Positions 33,255-33,549 of a DNA stretch of 33,549 nt are shown in pieces. The position numbers were made by a program, and so were the translations under genes. The stretch covers positions 36,817 to 70,365 of the forward strand of contig PBDC01000040.1 of NCBI GenBank assembly GCA_002717185.1, written 5' to 3'. Every line of letters begins with the position of its first letter. The stretch's first letter is position 1. The stretch is from Rhodospirillaceae bacterium (GTDB taxonomy: Bacteria > Pseudomonadota > Alphaproteobacteria > UBA8366 > GCA-2717185). The notes under the pieces were generated by a model. The model was not told where the DNA came from, did not search any database, and saw only the letters and a list, made by a program, of their open reading frames with translations.

Positions 33255-33549
33255 ATGAATCTCGACTTGAAGGGCAAGACCGTCCTGATCACCGGAAGCG
33301 GTTCCGGTATGGGCCAACATATGGCGGTCGGTTACGCCCAGGAAGGCGCAAATGTCGCCGTTAACGACATCAACGGTGATGCGGTTGCAGAGACCATCAA
33401 AATGGTCGAGGAAGCTGGCGGCACAGCTCACGATGCGACCGCCGATATCACCGATCTGGCGACGGTGAAAGATATGATCGCCGTCACTGAAAGCACGCTT
33501 GGGGGGATCGATATCCTAGTCAACAATGCCGCTTTGCTAACGGAGCACA
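33255..33549 (+). CDS. Short-chain dehydrogenase/reductase, N-terminal part (truncated by window end)
   Basis: The first 98 codons of a classical SDR run off the window end. The Rossmann opening KTVLITGSGSGMGQHMAVGY contains the TGxxxGxG cofactor motif (residues 14-21). VAVNDI ends with an aspartate that favours NAD over NADP, and ILVNNAA matches the NNAG-type block. Such enzymes oxidise or reduce an alcohol or ketone. The ATG at 33255 is preceded by GAGGCGAGG. It diverges from the old-yellow-enzyme gene, and the 63 bases between must hold both promoters. The catalytic YxxxK lies outside the window. Confidence 0.9.
   Translation, partial: MNLDLKGKTVLITGSGSGMGQHMAVGYAQEGANVAVNDINGDAVAETIKMVEEAGGTAHDATADITDLATVKDMIAVTESTLGGIDILVNNAALLTEH

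Overview
The window looks like chromosomal DNA of a metabolically versatile alphaproteobacterium, probably an uncultured marine or host-associated Rhodospirillales-like lineage. This rests on moderately high GC coding DNA, strong GGAGG-type ribosome sites, and a gene mix typical of such genomes: CaiB/BaiF CoA-transferase, ACAD10/11-type acyl-CoA dehydrogenase, luciferase-like flavin enzymes, Rieske dioxygenase, aconitase X. No rRNA, tRNA, phage, insertion sequence or CRISPR array was seen. The taxonomic call is inference from protein style, not from a marker gene.

Layout. 1-2860: an interrupted PLP-dependent decarboxylase and a universal stress protein (minus strand) diverge from an unnamed protein built of two copies of one domain. 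2870-8165: a four-gene minus-strand operon with a UxaA/altronate-dehydratase-type lyase, E1 alpha and beta subunits of a 2-oxoacid dehydrogenase, and an IlvB-like ThDP enzyme. 8574-13812: an acyl-CoA dehydrogenase, a decayed gene, and a Baeyer-Villiger-type monooxygenase divergent from a two-subunit Rieske dioxygenase. 14010-19733: a TauE/SafE-type exporter, an aminoglycoside-phosphotransferase-fold kinase, both subunits of an aconitase X dehydratase, and an enolase-superfamily enzyme. 20313-23277: a luciferase-like oxidoreductase, two alpha/beta hydrolases, and between the hydrolases a very small SelW/Rdx-family gene with an in-frame UGA in a CxxU motif. 23688-33549: a nitronate monooxygenase and a TcuA-like FAD enzyme, a second luciferase-like enzyme with a VOC protein, a crotonase, a CoA-transferase/MmgE-PrpD pair, an old-yellow-enzyme-type reductase, and the start of an SDR.

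Together the genes suggest catabolism of organic acids and of hydroxylated or cyclic carbon. Five unrelated dehydratase or lyase folds occur in 33 kb (UxaA, AcnX, enolase superfamily, MmgE/PrpD, crotonase), beside CoA activation, acyl-CoA oxidation and several flavin oxygenases. No pathway is complete enough here to name the substrate.

The most notable finding is the 72-residue candidate selenoprotein at 22031-22249. It is readable only if UGA encodes selenocysteine, and a short hairpin sits where a bacterial SECIS should be. Several intergenic stretches contain eroded coding sequence (a decarboxylase with one in-frame TAA, a frameshifted relic at 9810-10183, a LysR-like tail at 27989-28276, a weaker relic at 8243-8480), which suggests ongoing gene loss.
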